Below, in pieces: positions 9,652 through 20,107 of a stretch of 64,000 bases of DNA. The stretch is taken from positions 186,001-250,000 of the forward strand of contig JAPZLL010000018.1 of NCBI GenBank assembly GCA_036250225.1, written 5' to 3'. Each line of letters starts with the position of its first letter. Position 1 is the stretch's first letter. Made by a program: the position numbers and the translations under genes. The DNA comes from Cercophora sp. LCS_1. Taxonomy: Eukaryota; Ascomycota; Sordariomycetes; Sordariales; Lasiosphaeriaceae. The notes under the pieces were generated by a model. That model ran no database searches. It was not told the origin of the DNA and saw nothing but the letters and a program-made list of their open reading frames with translations.

Positions 9652-10995
9652 GCGAGATAATGCTAGTATGGAAGTTATGAGCTATGAATTGTTTTTTTTT
9701 CTTGGTTATCTCTACATGTTCATTGCTCGTACTGTGAGGTGTAGTCTCAGTCTCACGCATCTACTTAGATGGTTACACATGTGTCACAACGGAGACACAA
9801 CACTTGCTGCCCGGCCAAGCGTAGGACGAGAGTCCCTACATCAACTGCTCCTTTGGGCGGTGACGCTTGCATCCGTGTAACCTCCCTTGGTGTTACCACG
9901 ACATCGGTTGGACACCAAGTGAATGGATCACATGTTATCTTTGGCGAACCGCCGCAGCCATGCCTTGAATCTGCATGCGAGGCTATTCGATAAACTGTGA
10001 CACTGAGTGCCGGAGGCGGTAAAAAGAACAATGCATATCGACGCATGAGCATAGTGGATGGGATGGCACTAGGAACTTTCCTAAACAACAGCTGTTGCGC
10101 CTTTGCCTCACGCCGACATGGATATGGCTGCCACTAGGGCCTTCCCGATATAGAAGCCAGTGTCTGATTCGCCACCGACAATTCCATCAACGTAACACGG
10201 CACGCAGCGCAACATCCCAAGAGGTCACACAAAAGCAATAGTCCATCCGGAGATGCGTCCGTCCGCACATGCAACAAGAGAGGGGCCCCGATTCCGCCAT
10301 TCGCCAAGTCACTCCCTGACAAGAGATCCCGCCGCTCTGGATTGCATGACCTTATCACACGTGCCTATGGGGCGGGCATGCAGAGGACACGTCACATGGG
10401 CGGTTAAACGGCCTATAATTGGATGTTGTCCAGGGCGTTATGGGGCGGGACGGGGCGCGCTTTGATGCCGGCCACCAGGTCGCTGGTATCACACGCCGGG
10501 TGTCGAATCCGCTGCATCCGCTTGCTGTCGGGCGCACGCAGTCATGGAAAGTCCTGCATTCTGCCATTTCTGCACCCGCGCATCGTACGCATTGCACTGC
10601 CAACGCCACAATCCAACGCACGTCGGTGAATGGGGAATGGGGAATACGCTATCGCGAGGTCGCGAGGGCGACAAACTGCAATGAAACCTCAGACAAATTA
10701 GGCGATCCTCTGTCAGGCCCTGTCGCGCATGGCATCGTATGCACCCCCCACCGTTCGGGGCATAGGCCCGCCAGCCCACGGTGAGCAGGGTTGGGACGGA
10801 CCAGCGTTTCCGCCGCGAGGTCTGATCTCCTGGGTCAGCGAGGGTACAAGTAAAGCGCGGGAGGACACTGGGCGGCGGGTCGGCGCAGAATACTAATAAG
10901 GTAGCGACCATTGACTGGATTGATCGGATACAACGCCAAAACCAGAAAAAGAAAAATACTGGAAGAAATAGACAAGACCACCGACGTAATCGACA
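9652..10995. other. Intergenic region between NRPS-like and PABA synthase genes
   Basis: About 1.3 kb without a convincing coding frame. A minus-strand frame at 10489-11595 mostly overlaps the PABA synthase gene antisense and is rejected. The last 100 bases before 10996 are A-rich and likely form the 5' leader. Confidence 0.45.
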
Positions 10996-13233
10996 ATGGG
11001 CTCCCTGGATGAACGACCCCGGATTCTGTTTATTGATCCGTTCGACTCGTTTGCCAACAACATCACCGGGCTCTTGGAACAGCGGCTTGGGGCCCAGGTC
11101 ACGCTGGTGCACACCGACAATGGGGCAATCGACGACAACTTTCTCGAGGTGCTGGCAGCTGTCGATGCCGTGGTGGTAGGGCCAGGGCCGGGCCATCCGG
11201 CGAACCCGAGCGATGTGGGCTTCATTGACAAGCTGTGGGCCCTGGACGATGCGCGTCTGCTTCCCGTTCTCGGCATTTGTCTTGGGTTCCAATCGCTGTG
11301 TCTCCATCATGGCGCCGAGGTGAGCAGACTCAAGCAGCCGCGTCACGGCATCGTGACGGAGGTCTCGCATCGGAGCGACGACATGTTTGGCGGGCTGCAA
11401 GAGCTCAAGGCCACGCAGTATCACTCGCTGCATGCTGTCAATGGGGGCATTGTCGATGGCGCCGTGTCGTGGGAACCGACGAAAAAGTGTCCCGAACTGC
11501 AACCGCTGGCGTGGGACGAAGCCGACAAGGTCAATGGTCCGATTTTGATGGGTGTGCGACACACGACCAAACCATTTTGGGGTGTTCAGTTCCATCCAGA
11601 GTCCATTTGTACGTCGGCAGCAGGAGCAGAGTTGATTGCGAATTGGTGGACCCAGGCGAGGTCGTGGCTTTTTCAGCGAGGGAGAGTGACAACTGGCGGA
11701 TCTCTGAGCAAGTGGTTGCCATCAGCAAACGGTGAACAGGCATCAGGTGCTTCTACCAGTTCTCACCTTGCCGGGGAGCTCCGATCGATTGTCGATGGGA
11801 ATGTGACCCTAAGCTGGGAGAAGTACCCGGCCACACGCGGCCTCACACCAACAGCTGTGCTCAACGCTCTTGGCTACCACGGCGAAGAAGTCATCGTTCT
11901 CGACTCACAAGGCCACGACGTCGGAAGATTCGACATGATCGGCATCGTCATTCCCGACCGAACCATGAAAGTGACGTACAAAGTCTCGGACCACACCCTC
12001 CGCTACGGCACCGGCGCCGTCCCATCATTCTCAGTCCCTCTCGACTCCATCGACCAAGTCTGGCCCATCCTCCAAGAATCCATCACCCAGCACGCGCCGC
12101 AAAACACTGACCTCCCACAAGACATCCCCTTCTGGGGCGGTTTCATGGGCTACATCTCCTACGAAGCCGGCCTCGAAACCATCGACGTGGAACCACACAC
12201 CACCTCCTCAGCGCCCGACATCAACTTTGCCTTTATCCACCGCAGCATCATCCTCGACCACCAAACCTCCTCCCTCTACGTCCAATCCCTCCTTCCCTCC
12301 GACACGCACTGGATCCAAACGACCGGCAACACGATCAAATCCCTCACAACCCAACCCACACCACCCTCCACCCCTCCCCCAGCTCTGCATCCGGTCCTCG
12401 CCACAACCACCACGCCCACCCAAGACGCTTACATCTCCAAAATCCGCCAATGCCAAACCTACCTCCACTCGGGCGACTCGTACGAGCTCTGTCTCACCGA
12501 CCAAACCACCATCATTCCGTCGCCCGCACCAACACCCTGGAACTGGTACGGCACCTTACGCACACGAAACCCCGCTCCGCACGGCGCATACATCCACCTC
12601 TCGGATGTAACCATCCTGTCCTCCTCCCCGGAGCGCTTCCTCCGCTGGACGAGAGCCGGAATCTGCGAATTCCGTCCCATCAAAGGGACAGTCAAGAAAG
12701 ATCCGCTCAATCCCATTTCCCGCGCCCAAGCTGAAGCGATCCTCAGTACTGACAAGGAACGCGCCGAAAACCTCATGATTGTCGATCTGATCCGTCACGA
12801 TCTAGCTGGCGCCGTGGGGTCGGGTAACGTCTGGGTGTCGCAGCTCATGGAAGTCGAGGAGTTTGCAAAAGTGTGGCATCTCGTTTCGGTGATTCAGGGC
12901 CGGTTTGAGGAGAAGGGGATGGGTGTCGAGGTGTTGAAACGGTCGTTGCCGCCGGGGAGTATGACGGGTGCGCCGAAGAAGAGGAGCTGTGAGATTTTGG
13001 GACGGATTGAGGGCGGGCCGAGGGGGGTGTATTCGGGGGTTTTGGGGTACCTGGATGTTGGTGGTGGTGGGGATTTCTCAGTGGTGATCAGGACGGCGGT
13101 GAGTGAACGGGAGGGAGAGTGGAGGGTTGGTGCTGGCGGGGCGGTTACGGTGCAGAGTGATGATTTGGGGGAGTTTAAGGAGATGGAGGCGAAGTCGGGG
13201 AGTGTTTTGGATGCGCTGTTGGGTGGCAAGTAG
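10996..13233 (+). CDS. Aminodeoxychorismate (PABA) synthase, fused PabA-PabB type
   Basis: One exon, 745 residues. The N-terminal half is a class-I glutamine amidotransferase: FIDPFDSFANN at about 12-22, the nucleophile Cys95 in LGICLGFQS, and the His200/Glu202 pair in VQFHPES. The C-terminal half is the chorismate-binding domain, ending in PPGSMTGAPKKRSCEILG and GVYSGVLGYLD. The diagnostic motif is PIKGT with Lys563. Aminodeoxychorismate synthases carry this Lys, whereas anthranilate synthases read PIAGT, so PABA-type chemistry is favoured. The enzyme takes chorismate and glutamine to 4-amino-4-deoxychorismate. Fused proteins of about 750-790 residues are normal for fungi, where the housekeeping role is folate synthesis. 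Its position next to an NRPS-like gene with an unusual adenylation pocket allows a second role as supplier of an aminoaryl precursor. Whether this is the genome's only copy cannot be seen here. Confidence 0.9.
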   Translation: MGSLDERPRILFIDPFDSFANNITGLLEQRLGAQVTLVHTDNGAIDDNFLEVLAAVDAVVVGPGPGHPANPSDVGFIDKLWALDDARLLPVLGICLGFQSLCLHHGAEVSRLKQPRHGIVTEVSHRSDDMFGGLQELKATQYHSLHAVNGGIVDGAVSWEPTKKCPELQPLAWDEADKVNGPILMGVRHTTKPFWGVQFHPESICTSAAGAELIANWWTQARSWLFQRGRVTTGGSLSKWLPSANGEQASGASTSSHLAGELRSIVDGNVTLSWEKYPATRGLTPTAVLNALGYHGEEVIVLDSQGHDVGRFDMIGIVIPDRTMKVTYKVSDHTLRYGTGAVPSFSVPLDSIDQVWPILQESITQHAPQNTDLPQDIPFWGGFMGYISYEAGLETIDVEPHTTSSAPDINFAFIHRSIILDHQTSSLYVQSLLPSDTHWIQTTGNTIKSLTTQPTPPSTPPPALHPVLATTTTPTQDAYISKIRQCQTYLHSGDSYELCLTDQTTIIPSPAPTPWNWYGTLRTRNPAPHGAYIHLSDVTILSSSPERFLRWTRAGICEFRPIKGTVKKDPLNPISRAQAEAILSTDKERAENLMIVDLIRHDLAGAVGSGNVWVSQLMEVEEFAKVWHLVSVIQGRFEEKGMGVEVLKRSLPPGSMTGAPKKRSCEILGRIEGGPRGVYSGVLGYLDVGGGGDFSVVIRTAVSEREGEWRVGAGGAVTVQSDDLGEFKEMEAKSGSVLDALLGGK

Positions 13234-14599
13234 ATGGAGTGGAGGTTTATTAATGTGTGGGAAGTCGATGGGTTGGAATGGGTGGGCTGTTTGGATGGTA
13301 TGGCGTTTGTTCTGGGTCTACGTTTCGTTTTTTTTTTTGCCCGTTTTTTGTTTAGCAGGCGGTCTTTTGCTTACCAGCTTAGCGTTCAAGGTTTCCTTGC
13401 TACCTAATATAGCCCCGTCATGAAACGCTTACACCCCGAGTAGGATGGTACCTTACGCTTCATCCCGAATCTCAGATCGTCATCGACTCGGTGATTTAGC
13501 ATGGAAGAACAGTTCATCGCTCATTACCGTCGCAATACCTGCCCGATCACAAACCATCAAATAAAAGTGCACTTTTGAGCTGGCACACAAGTGTGTGTTC
13601 ACGATGACAAATAGCTGACGCCACAGACACAGTTGTGTGAAAACAGCCCTGAAACGCCCCACTGGGCGCTGCCGCTATCCGCAAATTGACTGGGAATGAA
13701 CACGTTCCATGCGATTACTCAACTGTCACATCGTTTTGACTCGCCGCTGTGGGTCCTGGGGGATGAGGTGGTTTGGTTCCCTTGTTTCGCTCATTTGCGC
13801 TTAGCACCTTCAGTAGGTTGTAAGATTATTGAATATCTTACACAATTGTGTGCCCCTGAATCCAGCACAGTGTGTATTTTGACGTCACCATCCTTTTCTC
13901 AGGTCTTCGCGTTGGGTTGCCTTGGGGCATATCTACACGAAGAAACCGCCTCACTTCCACGGTCATATTTGCGGTTGGTTGGAGGAAAGGGTTGCCAAAC
14001 GCGTTCTATGTTGACGACTTTGGGCCAGTTTTCTGGTTAGTCCTATGGCCCCAAAGTCCTGGCCTTCAGAATTTGTGCGTTGGGATAGCAAGGGTGGGGA
14101 GTTGAGAGACAGGCAGTCTTGTGGGCAGAGTTGTGCAATCTTAGAGTAACCGCACACGGAGATGGGGCAACTAAGAAAAGGAGAGAGAACGGACAGGCGT
14201 TTGATCACGCCAAGATGGATGGCTACAGCGGTCAGCCTGGCTGTGTGACAAGCTGCTGCCCCTCATGAGGCCACAATGCAGGTTGGGCCAATACATCAAA
14301 CCCGATCCCGATCTCTTGCTTAGCGATAACGATCGAGCCTATCACATTCGAACTTTTTCTCCACCCAGTGTGCCGACGATTTGACTCGCAGCTTCTTGCT
14401 TTCCGCTGGTTGCTTTTTCACACTTAACAGGGAATCGTTCCGAAGACGACCCCCTTAAGAAGCCAGACCGCCTATCGGCGTGCATTGGACTCGAATCCCT
14501 TCGTGGGTGTCGTGCCGTCTTTCCTTTTTCTTAACTTGAGGTTTGGCTCCAGGTCGAGGTACAAGGCACAGTAAACAGGGTCCAGGCAACCGTGGACAC
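13234..14599. other. Gene-free stretch
   Basis: The 3' flank of the PABA synthase gene contains T-rich tracts (about 13326-13350). No frame between 13250 and 14600 shows coding character or a known motif. Confidence 0.45.
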
Positions 14600-15532
14600 A
14601 TGGCAAAGGACAAGACGGTTACCAAAAGGAAACGCACAGACAATGTCAACAGCCAACAAGCCCCAAAGCGACGTCAAGGACCTTCACCTCCATCCAAGGC
14701 AGGTCTAGCTTGCCCGTTCGCCAAGAAAAACCCACACATCTACTTTGATTGCTTGACGTTCAAGTTCGACAGCCGCCGTGCCGGTGATCTCAAGCAACAT
14801 CTCAGAAGGAAACATCTTCACCGCTATTGCGCTCGGTGCGGCGAAGCATTCGATTACGACCAGGAAGAGGAGTGGGCCGCTCACACTCGGGAGAGAGCTT
14901 GCCAGGAAGGAATCCGAGTCAAGCCTGACTTGGATGAAGACCAATGGGAAAGGATCACCAAAAAGGGGGATCCGACGGGGCGTAAAGTCGACCACATTGA
15001 GCGCTGGCATAACATCTGGTCGATTTTGTTTCCGGGGGAACCTCGTCACGAAAACCCTTCCTCAAATCCGTTCATCGACTGTGTCGTCCACGTGATTTCT
15101 TCGTTTCAAAGTTCGAATGCGCTAATATCGGGTGGGGAGCACGTAAAGGCCATTCTTGCTCAACTGGTGGATCACACCAGGCTGTTGGATGCAGATGCGC
15201 ATGACCCAGGCGACGAATCCGAGTCGGTTCGAGAATTGATAGGGCAGGGTGAAGGGAAGGTTATGAGCGGAGCTATTGCTGGCGGCGCATCTGTTGAGCT
15301 GGCGGTACATCGTGAAGGAATGCATGATCTGCGGGACATCGGACCTCCACAAGAGCAGCCGTCAGCGGAACTAGCGATGATTGGAGCGACATCTTTCGGT
15401 CTACCCTTGTCCTGGGAGACGTGGCCTCTGTTCGGCTTTTACGAAGCTGATCCCTCGGTAGACTTCGATGTGATGAGTGGGTTGACCATGGAAAATCTCT
15501 TTGTGGGGTATGAGGGCGGAACAATGGCTTGA
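14600..15532 (+). CDS. C2H2-like zinc-finger family protein
   Basis: An intronless frame of 310 residues from the ATG at 14600, after which the N-terminus is strongly basic (TVTKRKRT, PKRRQG) and nuclear-localisation-like. The core reads ACPFAKKNPHIYFDC, then DLKQHLRRKHLHRYCARCGEAF and a final His/Cys group ending in RERAC. This arrangement of ACPF, K-x-HL-x-RKH, YC-x-x-C and a last Cys defines a large fungal C2H2-like family, usually annotated only as hypothetical or C2H2-type. It is followed by a conserved W-x-x-I-W-x-x-LFPGE segment and an acidic tail. A paralogue with the same layout lies convergently at 15663-16409. Function is unknown; nucleic-acid binding is plausible. Confidence 0.75.
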   Translation: MAKDKTVTKRKRTDNVNSQQAPKRRQGPSPPSKAGLACPFAKKNPHIYFDCLTFKFDSRRAGDLKQHLRRKHLHRYCARCGEAFDYDQEEEWAAHTRERACQEGIRVKPDLDEDQWERITKKGDPTGRKVDHIERWHNIWSILFPGEPRHENPSSNPFIDCVVHVISSFQSSNALISGGEHVKAILAQLVDHTRLLDADAHDPGDESESVRELIGQGEGKVMSGAIAGGASVELAVHREGMHDLRDIGPPQEQPSAELAMIGATSFGLPLSWETWPLFGFYEADPSVDFDVMSGLTMENLFVGYEGGTMA

Positions 15533-15662
15533 TTTCTCTGTTTCCCTGTCCTGTTTTCTGTATGGACACGACATTCTGGACAACCGGCGCTATAGGGACA
15601 TGCTGGTTTCTAGACCAAAGATACCCAGAGGCTACTAGGCCAGGAAAAGCGGCAGATTTGCC

Positions 15663-16409
15663 TCATTCAATTTGCTTCTGAATCATCATTCCGAGAGCCA
15701 CCTCCAGGACTTCTTTCGCCTGCGGTGCATCAAATTCCAATCCTTTGCTCATAAGAAATCCGTCAGTGAGAGCTTCTCCTTCAGTGCTCCAAAAATTCCT
15801 CAACACTGCTGCCTGTCGGACAGCCACTACATTATCAGGTAGCCTTGGGCCTCTCTGGGGCCTGGCTTTGCCACGGAAAATAACATCCCAAACCGAGAAC
15901 CACTGTTCTTCTTCACTTAGACTCTTCCACACCGAGTCTTCCTCCTGCTCGTCCAAACGGGCTAACTGGTTGCTGGAGACTGCCCTGGCTTGGATATGCG
16001 AGGCAGAAATTGCGATACAGGTGTTCTCCCGAATATGATGGTCACGCAGTGCGGCAGAGCTGAAAACATAGCCACAGATGGGACAATCGAAAGGCCGTCG
16101 ATGGGATGCCCAGAGGTGCCTCTTTACATCCATGATCCCAAGAAGGTTGCTTTTCAGGCAGTTTCGGTGTGCTGCGGTATCGGAGATGAAAAAAGGGCAG
16201 GCAAATCCTAGACCGGCACTGTCCAGATCGGTTGGGTTCTGAGGCTGGTGTTTTTGGAACACCTGGAGACCGAGATCGGCAAGCTCATTGCTGATGGCAA
16301 AAAGCTTGTCGGTTGAGTTGAGTCTTGGAGGGTCATGACTTGGGTATGTAAATATGGACGGTGTGTCATTGGTGGTGTTTTCTGAGTCTGAGCAGGACGC
16401 TTCGACCAT
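15663..16409 (-). CDS. C2H2-like zinc-finger family protein, paralogue of the convergent neighbour
   Basis: A single frame of 248 residues on the minus strand, convergent with 14600-15532 and about 130 bases from its stop. It repeats the neighbour's layout: FACPFF, a gap, NCLKSN, then DVKRHLWASHRRPFDCPICG and a last HHIRENTC. The segment W-x-x-WDVIFRGKARP corresponds to W-x-x-IWSILFPGEPR of the neighbour. Here YC-x-x-C is DCPIC and fits a normal finger. The N-terminus lacks the basic tail of the neighbour. The 5' end is uncertain, since an upstream exon could exist. Function unknown. Confidence 0.7.
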   Translation of the reverse strand: MVEASCSDSENTTNDTPSIFTYPSHDPPRLNSTDKLFAISNELADLGLQVFQKHQPQNPTDLDSAGLGFACPFFISDTAAHRNCLKSNLLGIMDVKRHLWASHRRPFDCPICGYVFSSAALRDHHIRENTCIAISASHIQARAVSSNQLARLDEQEEDSVWKSLSEEEQWFSVWDVIFRGKARPQRGPRLPDNVVAVRQAAVLRNFWSTEGEALTDGFLMSKGLEFDAPQAKEVLEVALGMMIQKQIE

Positions 16410-16876
16410 TGGTCGCCGTGTAGAATCGCGAAAAACGTTTTCCGGTGAGTTCTAATTGAGAGGACACTTTCGGGCCAATACCTAGTGAAAATACGTGCGG
16501 TACGCATAATGGCAAAGGGTCCTCGAAGGGTCGAAGACAAATATATAGCCAGAAAAAGGCCAGACAACGCAGTGGGAAGGCGACTGTCTTCTTGCCCTCG
16601 TGGAGTCGCCAAGACAGCCCGTCGTTGATTGGACACCTAGCCCCGCAATTATGCACGAAAAGGTATGTCACGATCGAGCGCTGAGATCGGGAAGAATTGA
16701 TTGGTGGAGGAAAGTGTGAGATATTAGGTACCCAGGTAGATAACAATCGGACAAAGTCAACACGAGTTGGTTGAACCTGATTGAGCAACAGAAACGCATC
16801 AAACACTGCGAGACGTAACAAAGACATAGATAGATTCAAAACAACTGGTATAAAACAAAACCACCCGAACAGCACC
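16410..16876. other. Intergenic, between two minus-strand genes
   Basis: This 467-bp stretch lies upstream of the C2H2-like gene and downstream of the flavin monooxygenase gene. The antisense frame at 16366-16932 has no recognisable content and is not called. Confidence 0.4.
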
Positions 16877-18425
16877 TCAGCTGAACACCAACCCCTTTGC
16901 AATCCTCGCGAACCTCGCCTTCCAAATATCATTCAAATAATTCCTCTTTGGTCCCCACAATCCCCCACCCGCCTTAGGCAGCGTCTCATACTGCGTCTTC
17001 AAATACGTCGAACTGAGTCCCATCATCCCACGCTGCTCCATCTCTCCCTCAACCCGTGGCATGACCACCTCCTTGCCCCGTCTCACCATCTCCTTCCAAA
17101 CCCGCACAAACAATCTCGTGCTGGCATCTGCCCCCAACGTCCAACTCCACTGCTCATACCCCATCAAAAACACCAAATTCGGCACTCCCTCAACCATGGA
17201 CGCCCGCCACGCAAACCGCTCGTTCCACTTGACCTCCTCCTCATCCACACTAAACCGAATCCCACCTCCAAACCGCAACTTCAACCCCGTAGCAGTGACA
17301 ATAACATCAGGCTTGACAACCTGCCCATCCTCCATCACAATCTCTTTCTCCTTCACCTCCTTGATCACACCCGTCACGACACCCGCCTTCCCACTCCGAA
17401 ACGCGGCGAAAAAGTCCCCGTCCACGCATGCACACAAGCGCTGTTCCCAGGGGTTATACCGCGGCTTGAAATGCGGATCGTACTTGATATCAGGCGGTAG
17501 CTGCGCCTCGGTCGCCTTGCGGAGGTTTTTCTTCGCCGTCTCGGGGAAGAGACGACATGTGAGCTGGATCATGGCGCTTCGGATGAGCCAGCGGGTGCGG
17601 TTGATTGCGTGGGCGACGGAGGCGGGGAGGATCTTGAAAAGAAACGTCACGAGGGGTGTGTGCAGCGGGATGGAGAAGATGTAGGAGGGGGAGCGCTGGA
17701 TCATGGTTACGTGTTTGGCGACGGGCGCGAGGGTGGGTAGCAAGGTGACGGCTGTGGCGCCGGAGCCGATGATGGCGATGTGTTTACCCTCGGGGGAGAA
17801 GGTGGAGGGCCAAAATTGGGGGTGGACGACTTCGCCGGAAAAGGTGGAGATGGAGGGGATGATGGCTTGGAGGGGGGTTGTGTAGTCGTCTGGACGTCAA
17901 GTGTCAGTCACAACTTTATAAGGAAGGGGAGACGGGAGAAAAAGGAAGAAAAGACGAACAGTAGCCTGTGCCGAGAAGTAGGAAGCGTGCTGTGAATGTG
18001 GTAGGTGGTGCATCGTTGATGGACACGCTGAGATGCCAGCGCTTGGAGGGAGTGTCCCAGTTTGCGGAATGGACGTGGTGATGGTAGCGGATTTGGCGGT
18101 CGATGCCGTATTGCTCGGCGGCTTTACGCATGTAGTCTTTGATCTCGGCGGCGGACGCGAGCGATGTTGGCTTTCGCCAGGGAAACCAAGGGAAGCCAAA
18201 GGTCGAAATATCCGAGTCGGAGCGGATGCCGGGATATTTGAAAAGGTCCCAGGTGCCACCAAGAGCATCACGGCCTTCGAGAATGGCGTACGTGGTACCA
18301 GCAGGCAGCTCAGTCTGAAGTCGATAGGCAGTGTTGATGCCAGAGATTCCGGCGCCGATGATGATGACGTCGAGGTCCGTCCCGAAGGACGGGATCCCTT
18401 TGAGGAGGGCGTCGGTCTCAGACAT
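16877..18425 (-). CDS. Flavin-containing monooxygenase, Baeyer-Villiger type
   Basis: Two exons read from the sequence: 18425-17960 and 17889-16877. The 70-nt intron (17959-17890) starts GTTCGT, has a CTGAC branch sequence and ends CCAG. The spliced protein has 492 residues. It carries the FAD Rossmann motif GAGISG (Gly24-Gly29), YPGIRSDSD, and a second nucleotide-binding motif IIGSGATAV for NADPH. Between them the splice joins GTGY to YDYTTPL, and FSGEVVHPQFWP (about 172-183) follows, matching the FxGxxxHxxxWP fingerprint of Baeyer-Villiger monooxygenases. Members insert oxygen next to a carbonyl, or oxidise S or N atoms, using NADPH and O2. An SDR gene lies directly upstream on the same strand. 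Both could serve the NRPS-like/PABA locus, but that is only proximity. Confidence 0.88.
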
Positions 18426-18973
18426 GTTGTGTTGACGAAAATGTCGTCGTAAGATTGTCAACACCTGTCTGATGTGGTAAGATATAAGGCCACCTGATCC
18501 GGGGAGTGAGGTATCCGCGGACAGCGAGCTGCGGAGAAGTGCCTCGGCAGTTGTGCGGGCAATGCTTGGCTGCTCCTGGTTGTCGGCTTGGTTCCGCGCT
18601 TCTGCAACGCTTCGGGAACCCCGTACTACTGACACGCTCGGTAATGCAAGCGACAGGCCGGTCAACCCACGTCAGCGTCATCCCGCGCGAGCTTGTCCCA
18701 CGTCAACGAACGATGATACGGAAAACCCATCCGGACCCCTCTTGCATGGTCTTGGTGTCCCGCTCCGGCACCGAGACTGCTCTCAAACCGTTTCGAAATA
18801 CTAGCTACGCCCCGGGTTTATACAGGGGATTGTGGCGCTTCTTCGTCTGTCCCGAAGGAAGTGACAAGAATGAAAAAAAAAAAAAATGGCAAAAGCTTAG
18901 GTAGCCACGCGGATTATGGACTCGAAGACGATTCGAAAGATAATCATCAACACATGTCCTGTTCCTATTTCAA
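18426..18973. other. Promoter region of the flavin monooxygenase gene
   Basis: About 550 bp between two same-strand genes. It contains a 13-14-nt A run near 18872-18885. No coding feature is supported. Confidence 0.4.
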
Positions 18974-20107
18974 TCACCCCTCAACCGATCCCTTGGAAAC
19001 ATAATCCCTCAACGCCTCCTGCAACCAAGTCGGCCACCCTCTAATACTCGAAATGACCGTCTCGCGCTGCGGAATGACGACCTGCCCGCCGCGTCTACTC
19101 AAAACCCTCTGCACAATCTCCTCCGCCACTCGATCTCCAGTCATCAACTTAACCCCCGCCTTCTTCAACTTGTCCTCAAAATCCTTGACAAGCGGCGTAC
19201 TCACAAAATTCGGATGCACCACCGTAGTCAACACATTCGGCGCCTTATACACATGCTTGATCTCCTGCGCCAACGTCTCGTGAAACGCCAATGCGCCCGC
19301 TTTAGTCGCCGAATAATCCGCCGCGTTCAGAAGCGCCACAAAACTAGCAATACTCGCCACCGTGACGATGTGTCCTTTATTCGTCTGGATCATGTTCGGC
19401 AGGAATGCTTGCGTGGTAAACCACATAGACATCAAGTTCACGCCCATGATCTTGCGGAGGAACTTCTCGTCCGTTTTGAGGATGGGTGCAGGACCGGCAA
19501 CGCCGGCATTGTTGATGAGGATTGTCGCGTGGCCGAGATCGCGGCGTACCGAGGAAGCAGCTGCTTCGACCGAGGAGGAGGAGGTCACGTCGCATTGGTA
19601 GTAGGATATCAGGGGGTTGGAGGCGAGATCAGACGGGAGAGGCTGGATGTCCAGGACGGCGATGCGGATGCCATGGGCGGCGAGTTTGTGCGCCATGCAG
19701 GCGCCGATGCCGGACGAGCCGCCTGTTATGACGGCGATTTCTCGCGGCCAGTCCCAGTTTGGAGCTGGAGCGGCGCGCCATGAGTTGGAGGCGAGGGTGT
19801 TGAGGAAGGTGTTGATTTTGCGGATGATGCCGAACCCGAGGAGGAATTGGAGCGTGGTGATGGCTGTTGGGGTATCCAGAGTGGTTGGGAGGTAAGACGT
19901 GACTTGTTCGGGAAGGAATTGGGCGATATGCGTCAGCGCATCGCCGATGGTGTCGGGACGGTACAGCGCGGAGAGGAGAAGAGGACCAGTAAACAGCGGG
20001 TGTAACGCGACGCGTCCGAGGCCGGAGAGGCCGTACGACAGCACCGTCGCCATTTTTTCGGGGTTGTCGACCTGAGAAGGGCGAGAGTCGGAAGGAGTGC
20101 TGGACAT
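18974..20107 (-). CDS. Membrane-anchored short-chain dehydrogenase/reductase (16C-like)
   Basis: An intronless frame, 377 residues from the ATG at 20107. A further in-frame ATG at 20173 would add 22 basic residues. The N-terminal third has hydrophobic stretches (LHPLFTGPLLLSALY and TTLQFLLGFGII) that suggest membrane or lipid-droplet anchoring. The catalytic part is a classical SDR: cofactor loop TGGSSGIG, NNAG, a Ser in VTVASIAS and YSATK with the catalytic Tyr and Lys. The late segment VHPNFVSTPL and a C-terminal hydrophobic stretch resemble retinol/17-beta-hydroxysteroid dehydrogenase (family 16C) proteins. It oxidises or reduces a lipophilic alcohol/ketone with NAD(P)(H); the substrate is unknown. 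It sits head-to-tail upstream of the flavin monooxygenase. Confidence 0.85.
   Translation of the reverse strand: MSSTPSDSRPSQVDNPEKMATVLSYGLSGLGRVALHPLFTGPLLLSALYRPDTIGDALTHIAQFLPEQVTSYLPTTLDTPTAITTLQFLLGFGIIRKINTFLNTLASNSWRAAPAPNWDWPREIAVITGGSSGIGACMAHKLAAHGIRIAVLDIQPLPSDLASNPLISYYQCDVTSSSSVEAAASSVRRDLGHATILINNAGVAGPAPILKTDEKFLRKIMGVNLMSMWFTTQAFLPNMIQTNKGHIVTVASIASFVALLNAADYSATKAGALAFHETLAQEIKHVYKAPNVLTTVVHPNFVSTPLVKDFEDKLKKAGVKLMTGDRVAEEIVQRVLSRRGGQVVIPQRETVISSIRGWPTWLQEALRDYVSKGSVEG

Noticed and set aside
10489..11595. 368-codon minus-strand frame
   Set aside because: Largely antisense to the amidotransferase domain of PABA synthase and of mixed composition with no domain.
10996..13233. 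Anthranilate synthase
   Set aside because: The chorismate domain reads PIKGT with Lys, the aminodeoxychorismate synthase form, and the fused amidotransferase-chorismate order is that of fungal PABA synthases.
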